Origin: Bacillota bacterium
Lineage (GTDB): Bacteria > Bacillota > Clostridia > Lachnospirales > Lachnospiraceae
Length of the DNA stretch: 64,000 nucleotides
Direction: 5' to 3'
NCBI GenBank assembly: GCA_023386315.1
Contig: JAEWJZ010000011.1
Location: 1 to 64,000 of the forward strand
Within the stretch, counting starts at the first letter, position 1. Every line of letters starts with the position of its first letter. Positions 26,438 through 36,460 of this stretch are shown here, piece after piece. The translations under genes and the position numbers were made by a program. Below the pieces are notes generated by a model that saw only the letters and a program-made list of their open reading frames with translations, had not been told where the DNA came from and did no database searches.

Positions 26438-27985
26438 ATGACCCAATTTATTAAAAAAGTTTCAAGCTTTTTCCTGTGCCTGTTTTTGATTGTCTCAGCT
26501 TTCCCAGGAACTGCAATGGCAGCTGCTGACTGGCCGGACAACATATCGGTACAGGCGGATGGCGCGATCTTAATGGATGCGGATACCGGAACGATTCTCT
26601 GGGGACAGAATATACACAACCAGTATTTTCCTGCAAGCATTACGAAGGTGATGACTGCCCTGCTGGTTATAGAAAACTGCAGGCTGGATGACACGGTTAC
26701 GTTTTCCCATGATGCTGTCTTTAATGTGGAATCCGGAAGTAGCAATGCCGGAATCAACGAAGGAGACCAGCTCTCTGTGAAAGACTGCCTTTATGCTCTT
26801 TTGCTGAAATCCGCCAACGAGTCTGCCAATGCTCTGGCAGAGCATGTAGCGGGAAGCAGGGAAGCCTTTGCAGATTTGATGAATGCCAGGGCAAAGGAGC
26901 TGGGCTGTACAAACACACATTTTGCCAACCCCAGCGGTTTAAACAACCCGGAACATTATACATCCCCCTACGATATGGCACTCATTGCCAGAGCAGCCTT
27001 TAATAATCCCATCTTTGAAGAGATCGATTCCACCACCTACTATAAACTTCCGCCTAATTCCATTAACAAAGAGGGACTTGCCATCTATCCGGGACATAAG
27101 ATGATGAGGAAAGGCTCCCCTTATTACTACCCTGAAATTGTCGGCGGCAAAACCGGTTATACCACCCTTGCAGGCAATACACTTATTACGTGTGCAGAAA
27201 AGAACGGGATGAAGCTCATCACTGTTATTCTGAAGGGATCCACTCCCCAGTACTGGGCTGATACCCGAAATCTGCTGGAATTTGGCTTTAACAATTTTAC
27301 CTCATTAAAGGCAGCTGACTACGAAAAAACCTATAACTCCATTACCAATGATTTAAACTTCAGCGGACTCTCCATCACCAAACCGGAAGCTCTTGTACTG
27401 GATCCGGACAGCCGGATCATATTGCCCAAAACCGCAGACTTCTATGATGCTCAGCCGGAGCTCAGCTACGACATATCAAGTGACGATCCTGATAATGCAA
27501 TTGCCAGGATTAACTATCGCTATCAGGATCGGGTCGTTGGATCGACCTTTCTGGAAATCAATGATTCCCTGGTGGAATCTGCAGTGAAGTCAAAGCTGGA
27601 CGATGCACCAGGAACCGAAGCTTCAGAAACTTCACCGGCCGCAGTGGACGCTTCTGCAGGGAAAGACGCAGCAAAGCTGAAAGCGGACCGTGCAGCCCAG
27701 GCTTACAGAGAAAAAGCTTTAAGACCCTTTGAAATCCCCTTGTCAGCCTGGCTCATTCTTGGCAGTGTGGGGGGCGCCCTCGTCATCGGCGGTCTGATAA
27801 CATTTATGATTTACAGAAAGCACAGAGAGGAACAGGACTTTCTGATCCGGAGGGAACAACGGCTGAAACGGCTGAAAGAATCAGGAGTATCCGCAGACGA
27901 ATTTGACTCCCTTCTGCAACAGCGCCGCGGCATCTATACCACAAGAAAAAAAGGCTGGAGAAAAGGAAGGTTTAAATTCCGGTAA
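26438..27985 (+). CDS. dacF: D-alanyl-D-alanine carboxypeptidase (DacF/PBP5-like)
   Basis: The 515-residue product has a signal peptide (about 1-29, ending TAMAAA) and a peptidase S11 domain with all three penicillin-binding motifs: S67-x-x-K70 (PASITK), S125-A-N127 and K238-T-G240. It also has a C-terminal PBP5-like domain, a membrane helix (about 430-455) and a basic cytoplasmic tail rich in Arg/Lys. The enzyme trims the terminal D-alanine from peptidoglycan stem peptides. The ATG has only a weak, distant GGAGAG. A histidine kinase gene starts 12 bases after its stop. Confidence 0.93.
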   Translation: MTQFIKKVSSFFLCLFLIVSAFPGTAMAAADWPDNISVQADGAILMDADTGTILWGQNIHNQYFPASITKVMTALLVIENCRLDDTVTFSHDAVFNVESGSSNAGINEGDQLSVKDCLYALLLKSANESANALAEHVAGSREAFADLMNARAKELGCTNTHFANPSGLNNPEHYTSPYDMALIARAAFNNPIFEEIDSTTYYKLPPNSINKEGLAIYPGHKMMRKGSPYYYPEIVGGKTGYTTLAGNTLITCAEKNGMKLITVILKGSTPQYWADTRNLLEFGFNNFTSLKAADYEKTYNSITNDLNFSGLSITKPEALVLDPDSRIILPKTADFYDAQPELSYDISSDDPDNAIARINYRYQDRVVGSTFLEINDSLVESAVKSKLDDAPGTEASETSPAAVDASAGKDAAKLKADRAAQAYREKALRPFEIPLSAWLILGSVGGALVIGGLITFMIYRKHREEQDFLIRREQRLKRLKESGVSADEFDSLLQQRRGIYTTRKKGWRKGRFKFR

Positions 27986-27997
27986 ATGGGAGGAGTT

Positions 27998-29083
27998 ATG
28001 AAAAGGACCATGTCAAAGAAAGAACTGTTGTGGAACATTCTGATCACCTTCTTAGCACTGACGGGAGCGACCATTGTTTCCTATCTGCTGATCTTTGTCG
28101 GCGGACACACCTCCAACGTAAGTATCGTCTATATGATGGCGGTTGTTTTAATCTCCCGTTATTCAAACGGCTATATTCCAGGGGTTATAGCCTCCTTTAT
28201 CAGTGTAATCTGTGTAAATCTGGTATTTACATACCCATTCATGCACTTAAATTTCACCATGGATGGTTATCCAATAACGTTTATCGCCCTTATGGTGATA
28301 TCCAGCATTACAAGTGCCACCACCACGCATTTAAAGCATCAGAACAAAATTATTCATGACAGGGAAAAGCTTTTGATGGAAGCGGAAAAGGAGGCAATGC
28401 GGGCCAATCTGCTGCGGGCTATTTCTCACGATCTCAGAACACCTTTGACAGGAATTATCGGTGCCAGCAGTTCATATCTGGAGAATCATGATACCATGTC
28501 TGAAGCGGAAAAAGCTAATCTGGTAAATGGTATCCGGGAAGATGCCAACTGGCTTCTTAACATGGTAGAAAACCTGCTGACTGTTACCAGAATCCGGGGT
28601 ACAAAAGCGCAGGTAACAAAATCGCTGGAACCTCTGGAAGAAGTGGCATCGGAGGCAGTCATGCGTTTTCATAAGCGCTTTCCTGATGCCGAGGTAAAAG
28701 TGTCTGTACCGGAAGAACTGGTCATGGTCCCCATGGATGCTACACTCATCGAACAGGTTATTATTAATCTCCTGGAAAATGCGGTATATCATTCAAATTC
28801 CAAAGATCCTGTCAGTTTAACCATATCAATGAAAGATAGAAATGCCCGGTTTGATGTTCGGGATCATGGTGTAGGTATCGCACCAGACAGACTGTCTACC
28901 ATTTTTGACGGATATACCTCTTCCCCAAACAACAGCGGAGATTCTCATAAGGGTATGGGGATCGGTCTTTCTATCTGTAAAACAATTATAGCGGCACATA
29001 ACGGCACAATAACTGCAGGCAATGAATCACTGGGAGCAGTCTTTACATTTACATTACCATTGGGAGAGAATACTTGTGAATAA
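27998..29083 (+). CDS. KdpD-like sensor histidine kinase (short form)
   Basis: The 361-residue product has four close membrane spans (about 10-105, the DUF4118 module of KdpD). A HisKA domain follows with phospho-acceptor H144 in AISHDLRTPLTG, then a HATPase domain with NLLENAVYHS, VRDHGVGI and KGMGIGLSICKTI. The large N-terminal KdpD/Usp region of canonical KdpD is absent. The ATG at 27998 follows GGGAGGAGTT. It lies between dacF and its response regulator, whose start overlaps its 3' end. No kdpFABC genes are in the window, so potassium control cannot be assumed. Confidence 0.88.
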   Translation: MKRTMSKKELLWNILITFLALTGATIVSYLLIFVGGHTSNVSIVYMMAVVLISRYSNGYIPGVIASFISVICVNLVFTYPFMHLNFTMDGYPITFIALMVISSITSATTTHLKHQNKIIHDREKLLMEAEKEAMRANLLRAISHDLRTPLTGIIGASSSYLENHDTMSEAEKANLVNGIREDANWLLNMVENLLTVTRIRGTKAQVTKSLEPLEEVASEAVMRFHKRFPDAEVKVSVPEELVMVPMDATLIEQVIINLLENAVYHSNSKDPVSLTISMKDRNARFDVRDHGVGIAPDRLSTIFDGYTSSPNNSGDSHKGMGIGLSICKTIIAAHNGTITAGNESLGAVFTFTLPLGENTCE

Positions 29084-29786
29084 ATTTACAATAGCACTTA
29101 TTGAAGATGAAAAGAATATTTCAGGTTTTATTGAGAGTACGTTGCAAAGACATGATTATAAGGTAATCTGCGCAGTGAACGGAAAAGACGGACTGGCTCT
29201 GATCAGTTCCAACTGCCCGGACGTAATTTTATTGGATCTGGGACTTCCTGATATAGATGGATTGGATATCATAAAAAATGTAAGGAGCTGGTCTGCTATT
29301 CCTATCATCGTCATTTCCGCCAGAACTCAGGAACAGGAAAAGGTTGCCGCCCTTGATTACGGCGCCGATGACTATATTACCAAGCCGTTTGGGACCAGCG
29401 AGCTTCTGGCAAGAATCCGTACAGCCCTGCGTCACGGTAAGTCTACAGTCAGCACGGTTGACGGGTCTGTGGTTCAGGTCCCATATCAATGCAAGGGTCT
29501 TATTATTGACTTCGCGAAACGCCTGGTTACCCTGAACGGTCATGTAATCCATTTGACACAGATCGAATACAAGCTGGTGTCCCTGCTGGCAGAAAACTCC
29601 GGCAAGGTGCTTACCTACGACTATATAATCAACCATATCTGGGGACCTTATGCAGACAGCAACAACCAGATTCTAAGAGTTAACATGGCTCATATCAGGA
29701 GAAAAATTGAAATAAATCCAGGAGAACCAAATTATATTTTTACAGAAATAGGAGTAGGCTACCGAATGCGTGAAAGTGAATATTAA
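29076..29786 (+). CDS. KdpE/OmpR-like response regulator
   Basis: The 236-residue product has a receiver domain (phospho-acceptor D54 in VILLDLGLPD, conserved Thr/Ser in VISAR and Lys in YITKPF) and a C-terminal winged helix (KLVSLLAENSGKVLTYDYIINHIWG). It is most like KdpE. The start is GTG at 29076, six bases after GGGAGAG, overlapping the kinase gene by 8 bases. Its own 3' end overlaps the convergent exonuclease gene by 4 bases. Confidence 0.9.
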   Translation: MNKFTIALIEDEKNISGFIESTLQRHDYKVICAVNGKDGLALISSNCPDVILLDLGLPDIDGLDIIKNVRSWSAIPIIVISARTQEQEKVAALDYGADDYITKPFGTSELLARIRTALRHGKSTVSTVDGSVVQVPYQCKGLIIDFAKRLVTLNGHVIHLTQIEYKLVSLLAENSGKVLTYDYIINHIWGPYADSNNQILRVNMAHIRRKIEINPGEPNYIFTEIGVGYRMRESEY

Positions 29787-30775
29787 GAAGGGGGAAATGC
29801 TCCCCTCTTCTTGTTCTGCTTGCGGACTTTGGTTTTTTCCACCCGCTTCTTTTTCGTCTCGTCTTTTTTCTCATAGATCTCGCTGATCTCATTCTCGCCA
29901 ATCAGCTTCATGGTCTTAACCACATAGACCATTCCTTCATCGTTGCGCCTCAGCCTGATTTTCCCCTTTACATTTCCGTGAACAGGGCAGCAGCCCAGAG
30001 CGGTATAAAATTTTTGGTTTACAGAGAACCAGCGGATTTTTTTTCTAAGCATCCGATTGCATTTACAGCAGATTAAATCTGTTACGGTCTTATCCTCAAT
30101 GGCCGCCTGCTTTGATTCAAAAGGCCTTGAGATATATTTGGAATATCCGGGAAAAACCAGATAGACCTCTTCTTCTTTGTTTGAAGGCAGACAGTAATAA
30201 TCGGTTGACCAGTATGCCTCCACCCGTTTAAAATCCATTTTACTCATAATACGCCCTGTATAATGGGCATCATCCATCGCTCTGTGAAAGGGCCGCTCTT
30301 CCATAACTCCTGATTCAAAAACTGCCACGTCAAGAGAAACCCTGTCTTTCCCATCTCCCTCCAGAAGGCTGTAAAGCTTTTGAATATCATAGTAAAGGAG
30401 CGGTTTTTTAAAGGGGTTTAACATTTTATAATAGGCAATGTTTCGCTGGAGCTCCGTTAAATCCATGGAACCCCAGGTACAAAATACAGGATCGTCCCCA
30501 CACCAGAGAATGAATTCTTTTACAGCCTCCTCAAAGCAGATTCCCTCTTCCATCAGAATCTGTTGATCCATATGGGTCACTTCCAGAATCTTTTCATGAA
30601 GTTCTGTGTATACCCTGGGCTTAATCAGTCTCCTGTATTCTCCTGTTTCTTCCATGGCCTCATTCAGCCTTACTGCTCCGATTTCAATGATTTCAAAGGG
30701 AAAATGATCGACTGCTTCCTCCTTCCCTCCGGCATTCTGGTTCCATTCCAGATCCAGTACAATGTAGTTTTTCAT
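29783..30775 (-). CDS. DEDDh-type 3'-5' exonuclease with C-terminal extension
   Basis: The 330-residue product has an RNase T/DnaQ-like exonuclease domain (1-185): IVLDLEWNQ carries D8 and E10, VTHMDQQIL and TWGSMDLTELQRN follow, and FHRAMDDAHYTGRI supplies the H-x4-D of the DEDDh active site. Residues about 225-275 contain four Cys (CCKCNRML and GCCPVHG), a possible zinc site, and the C-terminus is a Lys/Arg-rich tail. KapD-like exonucleases are the nearest match. It is the third gene of an operon after a ComEC-like lipoprotein and a DUF3006 protein. Confidence 0.82.
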   Translation of the reverse strand: MKNYIVLDLEWNQNAGGKEEAVDHFPFEIIEIGAVRLNEAMEETGEYRRLIKPRVYTELHEKILEVTHMDQQILMEEGICFEEAVKEFILWCGDDPVFCTWGSMDLTELQRNIAYYKMLNPFKKPLLYYDIQKLYSLLEGDGKDRVSLDVAVFESGVMEERPFHRAMDDAHYTGRIMSKMDFKRVEAYWSTDYYCLPSNKEEEVYLVFPGYSKYISRPFESKQAAIEDKTVTDLICCKCNRMLRKKIRWFSVNQKFYTALGCCPVHGNVKGKIRLRRNDEGMVYVVKTMKLIGENEISEIYEKKDETKKKRVEKTKVRKQNKKRGAFPPS

Positions 30776-30788
30776 ATATTCAAATCCT

Positions 30789-31001
30789 TTATTTTATGAG
30801 TCTGTTCAGTTTTTCACGCATCTTCTGTCTGCGCCTTTTTGTTTCTTCTGTGTCAATCTGGAAAGCTCCGTTTATATTTAGCAGAACATCACCTTCTCTG
30901 GCGTCCTTTGGAATCTCCTGTAAAGATAATTTAACCATACTACCGCTTTCCTCCTCACAGATCACAATATCCTGTTCGATCCGGTCTATGATATATTGCA
31001 T
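30789..31001 (-). CDS. DUF3006 domain protein
   Basis: The 70-residue product has the DUF3006 pattern YIIDRIEQDIVICEEESG...EIPKDAREGDVL and an RRRQKMREKLNRL tail. It follows GAAGGGGGAACGCTT. Small DUF3006 genes are often found beside ComEC-like metallo-beta-lactamase genes, as here (29 bases downstream of one). The function is unknown. Confidence 0.85.
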   Translation of the reverse strand: MQYIIDRIEQDIVICEEESGSMVKLSLQEIPKDAREGDVLLNINGAFQIDTEETKRRRQKMREKLNRLIK

Positions 31002-31030
31002 AAGCGTTCCCCCTTCATACCCGTTATCAT

Positions 31031-32122
31031 CTATGGATTACAGCTTTTACACGGCTCTAACCCTTTATTAATCAATTCTTCTCTGGTTCCTGTATATCGT
31101 TCCCGGTTCTCCTCCTTTATGGATTTCGCCAGTTTACAATCCGGAAGATGAAATTTCCCTGTATTGGAATTGATGATATACTCTCTGACGGTATCCGTCT
31201 CTTCCGGCTGCTTTGAAGCTCCAGGCTGTCCCGGAATTCGAAGACCGGTTCCATCACTCTCTATGACAATGGTTCCAAGCTGATCAGTCCGCAAAACATT
31301 GATCCCCTGTTTTTTTAATAAGTCCAGTGTCTCTTTATGAGGATGCCCGTAATCATTATTCTTCCCGCAGGAGATAACCGCATACCGGGGACTCACTGCA
31401 TTAATAAATTCCGGTGATGATGAGGTACTGCTGCCATGATGAGATACTTTTAAAACATCTGCTTTTAACGGAAGCCCGCTTAACAGAATATCCTGCTCTG
31501 CTTCCTTTTCTGCGTCTCCACATAAAACAAAGCTGGTTTCTCCATATACCAGTCGTATGCCAATGGACCAGTTATTTAAATTATCCCCATAATCCCGGCT
31601 GGGGGAAATAATCTGAAAAGAAGCTTCTCCCAGACTGCAGCTCTCTCCCACCTTTGGTATGGTGACCTTTAAGTTTTTATCTGCAATGGCATCAAGCAGC
31701 TTCTCATAAATTCTGGTCGTGTGCTCTTTCTCCGGCAGCAAAACATTTTTTACATCAAATTCACGGATCACTCCTTCCAGACCCCCAATATGATCTGAGT
31801 GAGGATGGGTGCCAATTACATAATCCAGACTTTTTACTCCCTGTTCCTTTAAATAATTGATAACGGTATCCGTCTGATCCTTTTCTCCTGCATCAATAAG
31901 CATATAATGACCGTTTGCTTCAATAAGGGTGCTGTCTCCCTGACCTACATCAATAAAATGCATAGCGAGATCAGCATCAGTCTCTCCTGGTACGGCAGAT
32001 TTAGAAGCACCTGTTCCTGCTGCTTTGTAAACGCAGCCTGTCAGACAGATCATACACAGAACAGCTGCCAGTGCCAGAATCTGCTTTACCTTGTTTCCAG
32101 CCATATTTGTTGTCATATCCAT
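31031..32122 (-). CDS. ComEC/Rec2-like MBL-fold lipoprotein
   Basis: The 363-residue product has a lipobox (LTGC, C30) after a hydrophobic signal segment. A metallo-beta-lactamase domain follows with THPHSDHIGG (H106, H108, D110, H111), VSHHGS and GHPHKE. This matches the extracellular hydrolase domain of ComEC, a nuclease-like module, without its channel. A C-terminal addition (about 315-363) reads TVREYIINSNTGKFHLPDCKL...CKSCNP, with H/C and C-x2-C pairs resembling an Ada-type metal site. GAAGGAGCAG precedes the ATG. It is the first gene of an operon with DUF3006 and an exonuclease. Confidence 0.88.
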   Translation of the reverse strand: MDMTTNMAGNKVKQILALAAVLCMICLTGCVYKAAGTGASKSAVPGETDADLAMHFIDVGQGDSTLIEANGHYMLIDAGEKDQTDTVINYLKEQGVKSLDYVIGTHPHSDHIGGLEGVIREFDVKNVLLPEKEHTTRIYEKLLDAIADKNLKVTIPKVGESCSLGEASFQIISPSRDYGDNLNNWSIGIRLVYGETSFVLCGDAEKEAEQDILLSGLPLKADVLKVSHHGSSTSSSPEFINAVSPRYAVISCGKNNDYGHPHKETLDLLKKQGINVLRTDQLGTIVIESDGTGLRIPGQPGASKQPEETDTVREYIINSNTGKFHLPDCKLAKSIKEENRERYTGTREELINKGLEPCKSCNP

Positions 32123-32212
32123 CTGCTCCTTCGTGTTATTATATGATAGAATTCCTCATCCTACAAGCATTTTTCCTCCGCCTGTCAATCCGGAACTAAT
32201 TTTCCCTCACAC

Positions 32213-32240
32213 CAAAAACGGACTGCAAAAAGCAGCCCGT
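32213..32240 (-). terminator. Terminator of the cell-wall-binding protein gene
   Basis: On the minus strand ACGGGCTGC-TTTTT-GCAGTCCGT forms a nine-pair hairpin (one G-U) followed by TTTTTGG. It begins 17 bases after the stop. Confidence 0.85.
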
Positions 32241-32256
32241 CCATATAAGATCACCA

Positions 32257-33204
32257 TCAGGGAAGCCGTGCTCCATCAGATCCGACTTTCGCTCCATCAG
32301 GTGCAGTACCATCAGTAAGCATCTGTCCGGTCTCCGTATCACAGTAATACTGCTTCCCATTCCAGTCGATCCAGCCCGTTGCCATATATCCCTTTTCATT
32401 AAAGAAATACCATTCTCCGTTAATATTCTGCCAGCTGTTTTTTGAATAGCTTCCATCTCCATTCTCATACCACCGGCCCGTCTGATCCTGTTTCCAGCTT
32501 CCTGCAAAATTGGTTAAGTTTGAACTGGCGGCATCCTTACTAATGAAGTTGAATGTTGATTCCACCCATTTTCCTTTATTTTCCGGATTCTTTGCATTCA
32601 CGGGGCGTACCTGGAACGTATAGTTTCCTTCTCTTGTCAGGAAACTGCCAAGCTCCATACTTGTTTTATCCGTTGTCTTTGCAGCTCCTACACCTTTTCC
32701 ATCGCGGTAAAGCTTAACTTCATAGCTTCCTGCCCCCACACACGCTGACCAGTTTGCCACATGATTGTCGCTCCAGCTTACAGAGCTGACTGGCTGTGTA
32801 AATTCACCTGCAGAAGGTAAATCTATGGTAACAATCAAAGTCTGATTATAATCTTCCTTTTTCTGCTTTACATATGTTCCGCCTTCAATTATATAGCTTC
32901 CATCCTTCGTGTCGAAATAATAATCGTCCTGGCAGTGCAGGGTTACTTCCAGTCTGGGAACATCATTTTCACACCACTTGAATCCATCGTTTATAAACTC
33001 ACACTGGTCAACATCAATCTTATCACTTTTTACCGTAACTTCCGCCTGCTGTTCGGAAATGGTTCCTCCCAGTACAATATCCGCCGATACCGTCATCTTT
33101 ACCGTTGTGATCTTCTTTCTGGAAGCGGCTGATGCAGTGGTACAGTTCACTCCCGTAACCAGTGCCGCCGTAAGCATAAGTGCCATAATCTTCCTCATAT
33201 TCAT
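32257..33204 (-). CDS. Secreted protein with C-terminal choline-binding-type repeats
   Basis: The 315-residue product has a signal peptide (about 1-27, ending ASA). Two beta-rich modules follow, the second FN3-like (about 135-215). At the C-terminus are choline-binding/cell-wall-binding repeats: GSWKQDQTGRWYENGDGSY, NGEWYFFNEKGYMATGWIDWNGKQYYCD. Such repeats attach proteins to teichoic-acid or glucan-like polymers. No enzymatic domain is visible, so it is probably a structural or adhesive surface protein. The start has GTGAGGG upstream; an ATG two codons in is possible. Confidence 0.82.
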   Translation of the reverse strand: MNMRKIMALMLTAALVTGVNCTTASAASRKKITTVKMTVSADIVLGGTISEQQAEVTVKSDKIDVDQCEFINDGFKWCENDVPRLEVTLHCQDDYYFDTKDGSYIIEGGTYVKQKKEDYNQTLIVTIDLPSAGEFTQPVSSVSWSDNHVANWSACVGAGSYEVKLYRDGKGVGAAKTTDKTSMELGSFLTREGNYTFQVRPVNAKNPENKGKWVESTFNFISKDAASSNLTNFAGSWKQDQTGRWYENGDGSYSKNSWQNINGEWYFFNEKGYMATGWIDWNGKQYYCDTETGQMLTDGTAPDGAKVGSDGARLP

Positions 33205-33316
33205 GCAGCATCCCTCACCTTTCTATCTCTTTTATTACGAATCAAAATTATGTATATCAGATTCCATTATACCTCATATAAGAGAATTTGTGAATGGTGG
33301 TGAGCGTTAATTCCTG

Positions 33317-34333
<1,017 letters not shown>

Positions 34334-34495
34334 TTAAGGTTAATAGTTGAATTTTCATTCAATTGACTATAGTATCATCAATTCATAGATTACTTTTATT
34401 TCATTATAGTAATATCGGCAAATATTGGATAAATATAAATATTTTACACAATTCTTTTCTAAAGGTACAAAAAACATGAATCCTCTTTAAAGCAT

Positions 34496-34552
34496 AAAAA
34501 ACAGGGCAATCGTAAGAAAAAACCAAAATCATTTCTTCTAACCGCCCTGTTT
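34496..34552 (-). terminator. Terminator of the alpha/beta hydrolase gene
   Basis: Arms 34499-34507 and 34544-34552 (AAACAGGGC / GCCCTGTTT) are complementary and are followed on the minus strand by TTTTTTATGC. Confidence 0.75.
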
Positions 34553-34571
34553 AATCTATATACTCTGATAT

Positions 34572-35381
34572 TTACTCTGCGAACTCTGCCAGTGCCTGAT
34601 TGAATTCATCCTTCTGATCATAGAATGCTCCATGCCCGCTGAATTCAAAAGGCATAAGTACTGAATTTCTAATATACTGGTGCTGTATTTCCCCCAACGA
34701 GAAAGGTACTACTTTATCATGGATTCCATGAATAATCAGAGTAGGTACACAAATTTCTGTCAGATCCTGGAACAAAACCTCCTGAATCCATGTATTTGCA
34801 ACCTTAGCCGTTGCCCAGCCGGCCGCCTGCAGTCCGACCTGCAGAAACCAATCTGAGAATGGTCCGGTTATATGCTGAAAAAAGAATATATCTCCGAAAT
34901 TCCTAAGCATATTGGGCCGGTCTTCATAAGTTCCATTAATAATATCCGTCACTGTCTGCAGATCAACTCCATAGGGGAAATTCTGCCGTTTGATCAGACT
35001 TGGTGCTGCTGCTGCAAACAAAGCCAGCTTCGATACACCATGACATTTATGCCTTGCCATATACCGGATTGCTATGGCGCCACCGGTAGAATGGCCCGCC
35101 AGCGTAATATTTTTTAATCCCAGTGCATCAATTACTTCTCTCACATCATCTGCAAGTCTGTCATAATCGTACCCGCAAAATGGCTTATCCGAATCTCCAA
35201 AGCCCCTTGTGTCAATCCCAATGCAGCGAAAACCCATACCAGGGAGCACATCAAACTGATATTCAAACAGCTTGCGGCTTCCCGGCCAGCCATGAAGAAA
35301 CAGGATGGTTTTTTCGCAGTCCGGATTCAAATCCTCCACGTAAATATTGACATTTCCATCAACCGTGATATAATAGCCCAT
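34572..35381 (-). CDS. Alpha/beta hydrolase
   Basis: The 269-residue product has an alpha/beta-hydrolase fold. Its features are the oxyanion segment LFLHGWPGS, nucleophile S98 in AGHSTGG, an acid in IHGIHDKVVPF and a catalytic His in EFSGHGAFYD. This resembles non-haem haloperoxidase/epoxide-hydrolase-like enzymes. The ATG at 35381 is favoured; a TTG five codons upstream sits right against the AAAAAGG. It is the only gene on its transcript and has its own terminator. The substrate is unknown. Confidence 0.88.
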   Translation of the reverse strand: MGYYITVDGNVNIYVEDLNPDCEKTILFLHGWPGSRKLFEYQFDVLPGMGFRCIGIDTRGFGDSDKPFCGYDYDRLADDVREVIDALGLKNITLAGHSTGGAIAIRYMARHKCHGVSKLALFAAAAPSLIKRQNFPYGVDLQTVTDIINGTYEDRPNMLRNFGDIFFFQHITGPFSDWFLQVGLQAAGWATAKVANTWIQEVLFQDLTEICVPTLIIHGIHDKVVPFSLGEIQHQYIRNSVLMPFEFSGHGAFYDQKDEFNQALAEFAE

Positions 35382-35441
35382 AATCTCATTTCTCAACCTT
35401 TTTGGTTTATACTATTCAAAAGACGCCAGTCCGGTACATGA

Positions 35442-35966
35442 TTATGCCATAGTTTCAGAATTTTTGTAGATCTCTTCAATCTCCCCTTTGGATATTAGTT
35501 TTGTCAGTAAAAATGCAATCAAAATAATTCCCGGTATATCAATGGCAAGCCTTGTAAGGGCGAATTTCAACCCCAGAGATTCAATCTCAAACATCAGCAT
35601 GGGAATTTTCGTAGTAGACCATGCGCCGATAAAAATCATGAGATTTAAAAACTTCACTCCTTTTTTCATAAAGACCGCAGCCACCGGAAACGCTCCATAG
35701 AGAGGTCCTGCTGCTGCCGACCCGATAAGAAAGGCCAGCAATATGCCTTTTATTCCAGACCCTTCTCCCATATATTTAACCATGGTGGTTCTGGGCACCC
35801 ACACATCAAGAAGACCGAGGAGCAAAAAAATGGGCGGTATAACAAAAAACATCTGTTTTAACTGCAATCCAGCATTGTTTACTGAAGCGGCGGCAGCCTG
35901 CCGGTCAAATATTGCTATCAATCCTATCACAAGTATCATCAGAATAGCGTACCTGTATCGTTTCAT
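35442..35966 (-). CDS. Permease half-protein (YraQ/ArsP_1 family), second half
   Basis: The 174-residue product has about five spans. Family features are LDVWVPRTTMVKYMGEGSGIKGILLAFLIGSAAAGPLYGAFPVA and GVKFLNLMIFIGAWSTTKIPM. YraQ/ArsP-type permeases normally have two such halves in one chain and export metals or organoarsenicals. Here they are two genes: this one begins one base after the stop of the first half, with GGGTGAT as ribosome site. Both are under a MarR regulator with a Cys/His cluster. Confidence 0.82.
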   Translation of the reverse strand: MKRYRYAILMILVIGLIAIFDRQAAAASVNNAGLQLKQMFFVIPPIFLLLGLLDVWVPRTTMVKYMGEGSGIKGILLAFLIGSAAAGPLYGAFPVAAVFMKKGVKFLNLMIFIGAWSTTKIPMLMFEIESLGLKFALTRLAIDIPGIILIAFLLTKLISKGEIEEIYKNSETMA

Positions 35967-35967
35967 A

Positions 35968-36450
35968 TCACCCTGTCACCCCCTGAATTAAAAATGCCAC
36001 AGCAAAAGAAAAAATAAACGCCAGTATGTTACGATATAAAGTCATTTTTTTACCAAAATACTTCATTTCAACCGGCATCGTAACAATTCCAACCATGGTC
36101 AGTGTAGATACAAACGCTCCAATCTGCATAAAACCCGCTCCTGCCTTAAGAAGCATGGAAGCTGTAGGAAATGCCACAAAAGGCGGAATCATGGTAATAG
36201 AGCCAACCACAGCAGCAATCACAACCCCACCCCATCCGGATTCTCCACCGATCAGTCTGGATATCAAACTGGTGTTTAAATAAGCAAGCAGCACACTGAT
36301 TAAAAGTATCATAGTCAGCAGCTGAGGCAGTATATTCTCCAATGATTTCCATGACTTCTTAAGAGCAGTCTTCGTCTTTTCCTTATCTTTCCGAAAGGAG
36401 ACACCCAATCCAATCAAAGCCAGTCCGTAAAAAATATAGGTCTCCATCAA
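35968..36450 (-). CDS. Permease half-protein (YraQ/ArsP_1 family), first half
   Basis: The 160-residue product has four to five spans, with GESGWGGVVIAAVVGSITMIPPFVAFPTA and KAGAGFMQIGAFVSTLTMVG as the half-repeat signature of the YraQ/ArsP_1 permease family. It lies 10 bases after the MarR gene (ribosome site CAGGAGGAGATTG before its ATG) and just before the second half. The two products presumably assemble into one carrier. A metal or metalloid substrate is inferred from the regulator. Confidence 0.82.
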   Translation of the reverse strand: MMETYIFYGLALIGLGVSFRKDKEKTKTALKKSWKSLENILPQLLTMILLISVLLAYLNTSLISRLIGGESGWGGVVIAAVVGSITMIPPFVAFPTASMLLKAGAGFMQIGAFVSTLTMVGIVTMPVEMKYFGKKMTLYRNILAFIFSFAVAFLIQGVTG

Positions 36451-36460
36451 TCTCCTCCTG

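Noticed and set aside
35442..36450. The two permease genes as one gene broken by a frameshift
   Set aside because: Each part has its own ribosome site and start, the stop and start are one base apart, and each forms a complete half-repeat; two-gene versions of such carriers are plausible as a normal arrangement.
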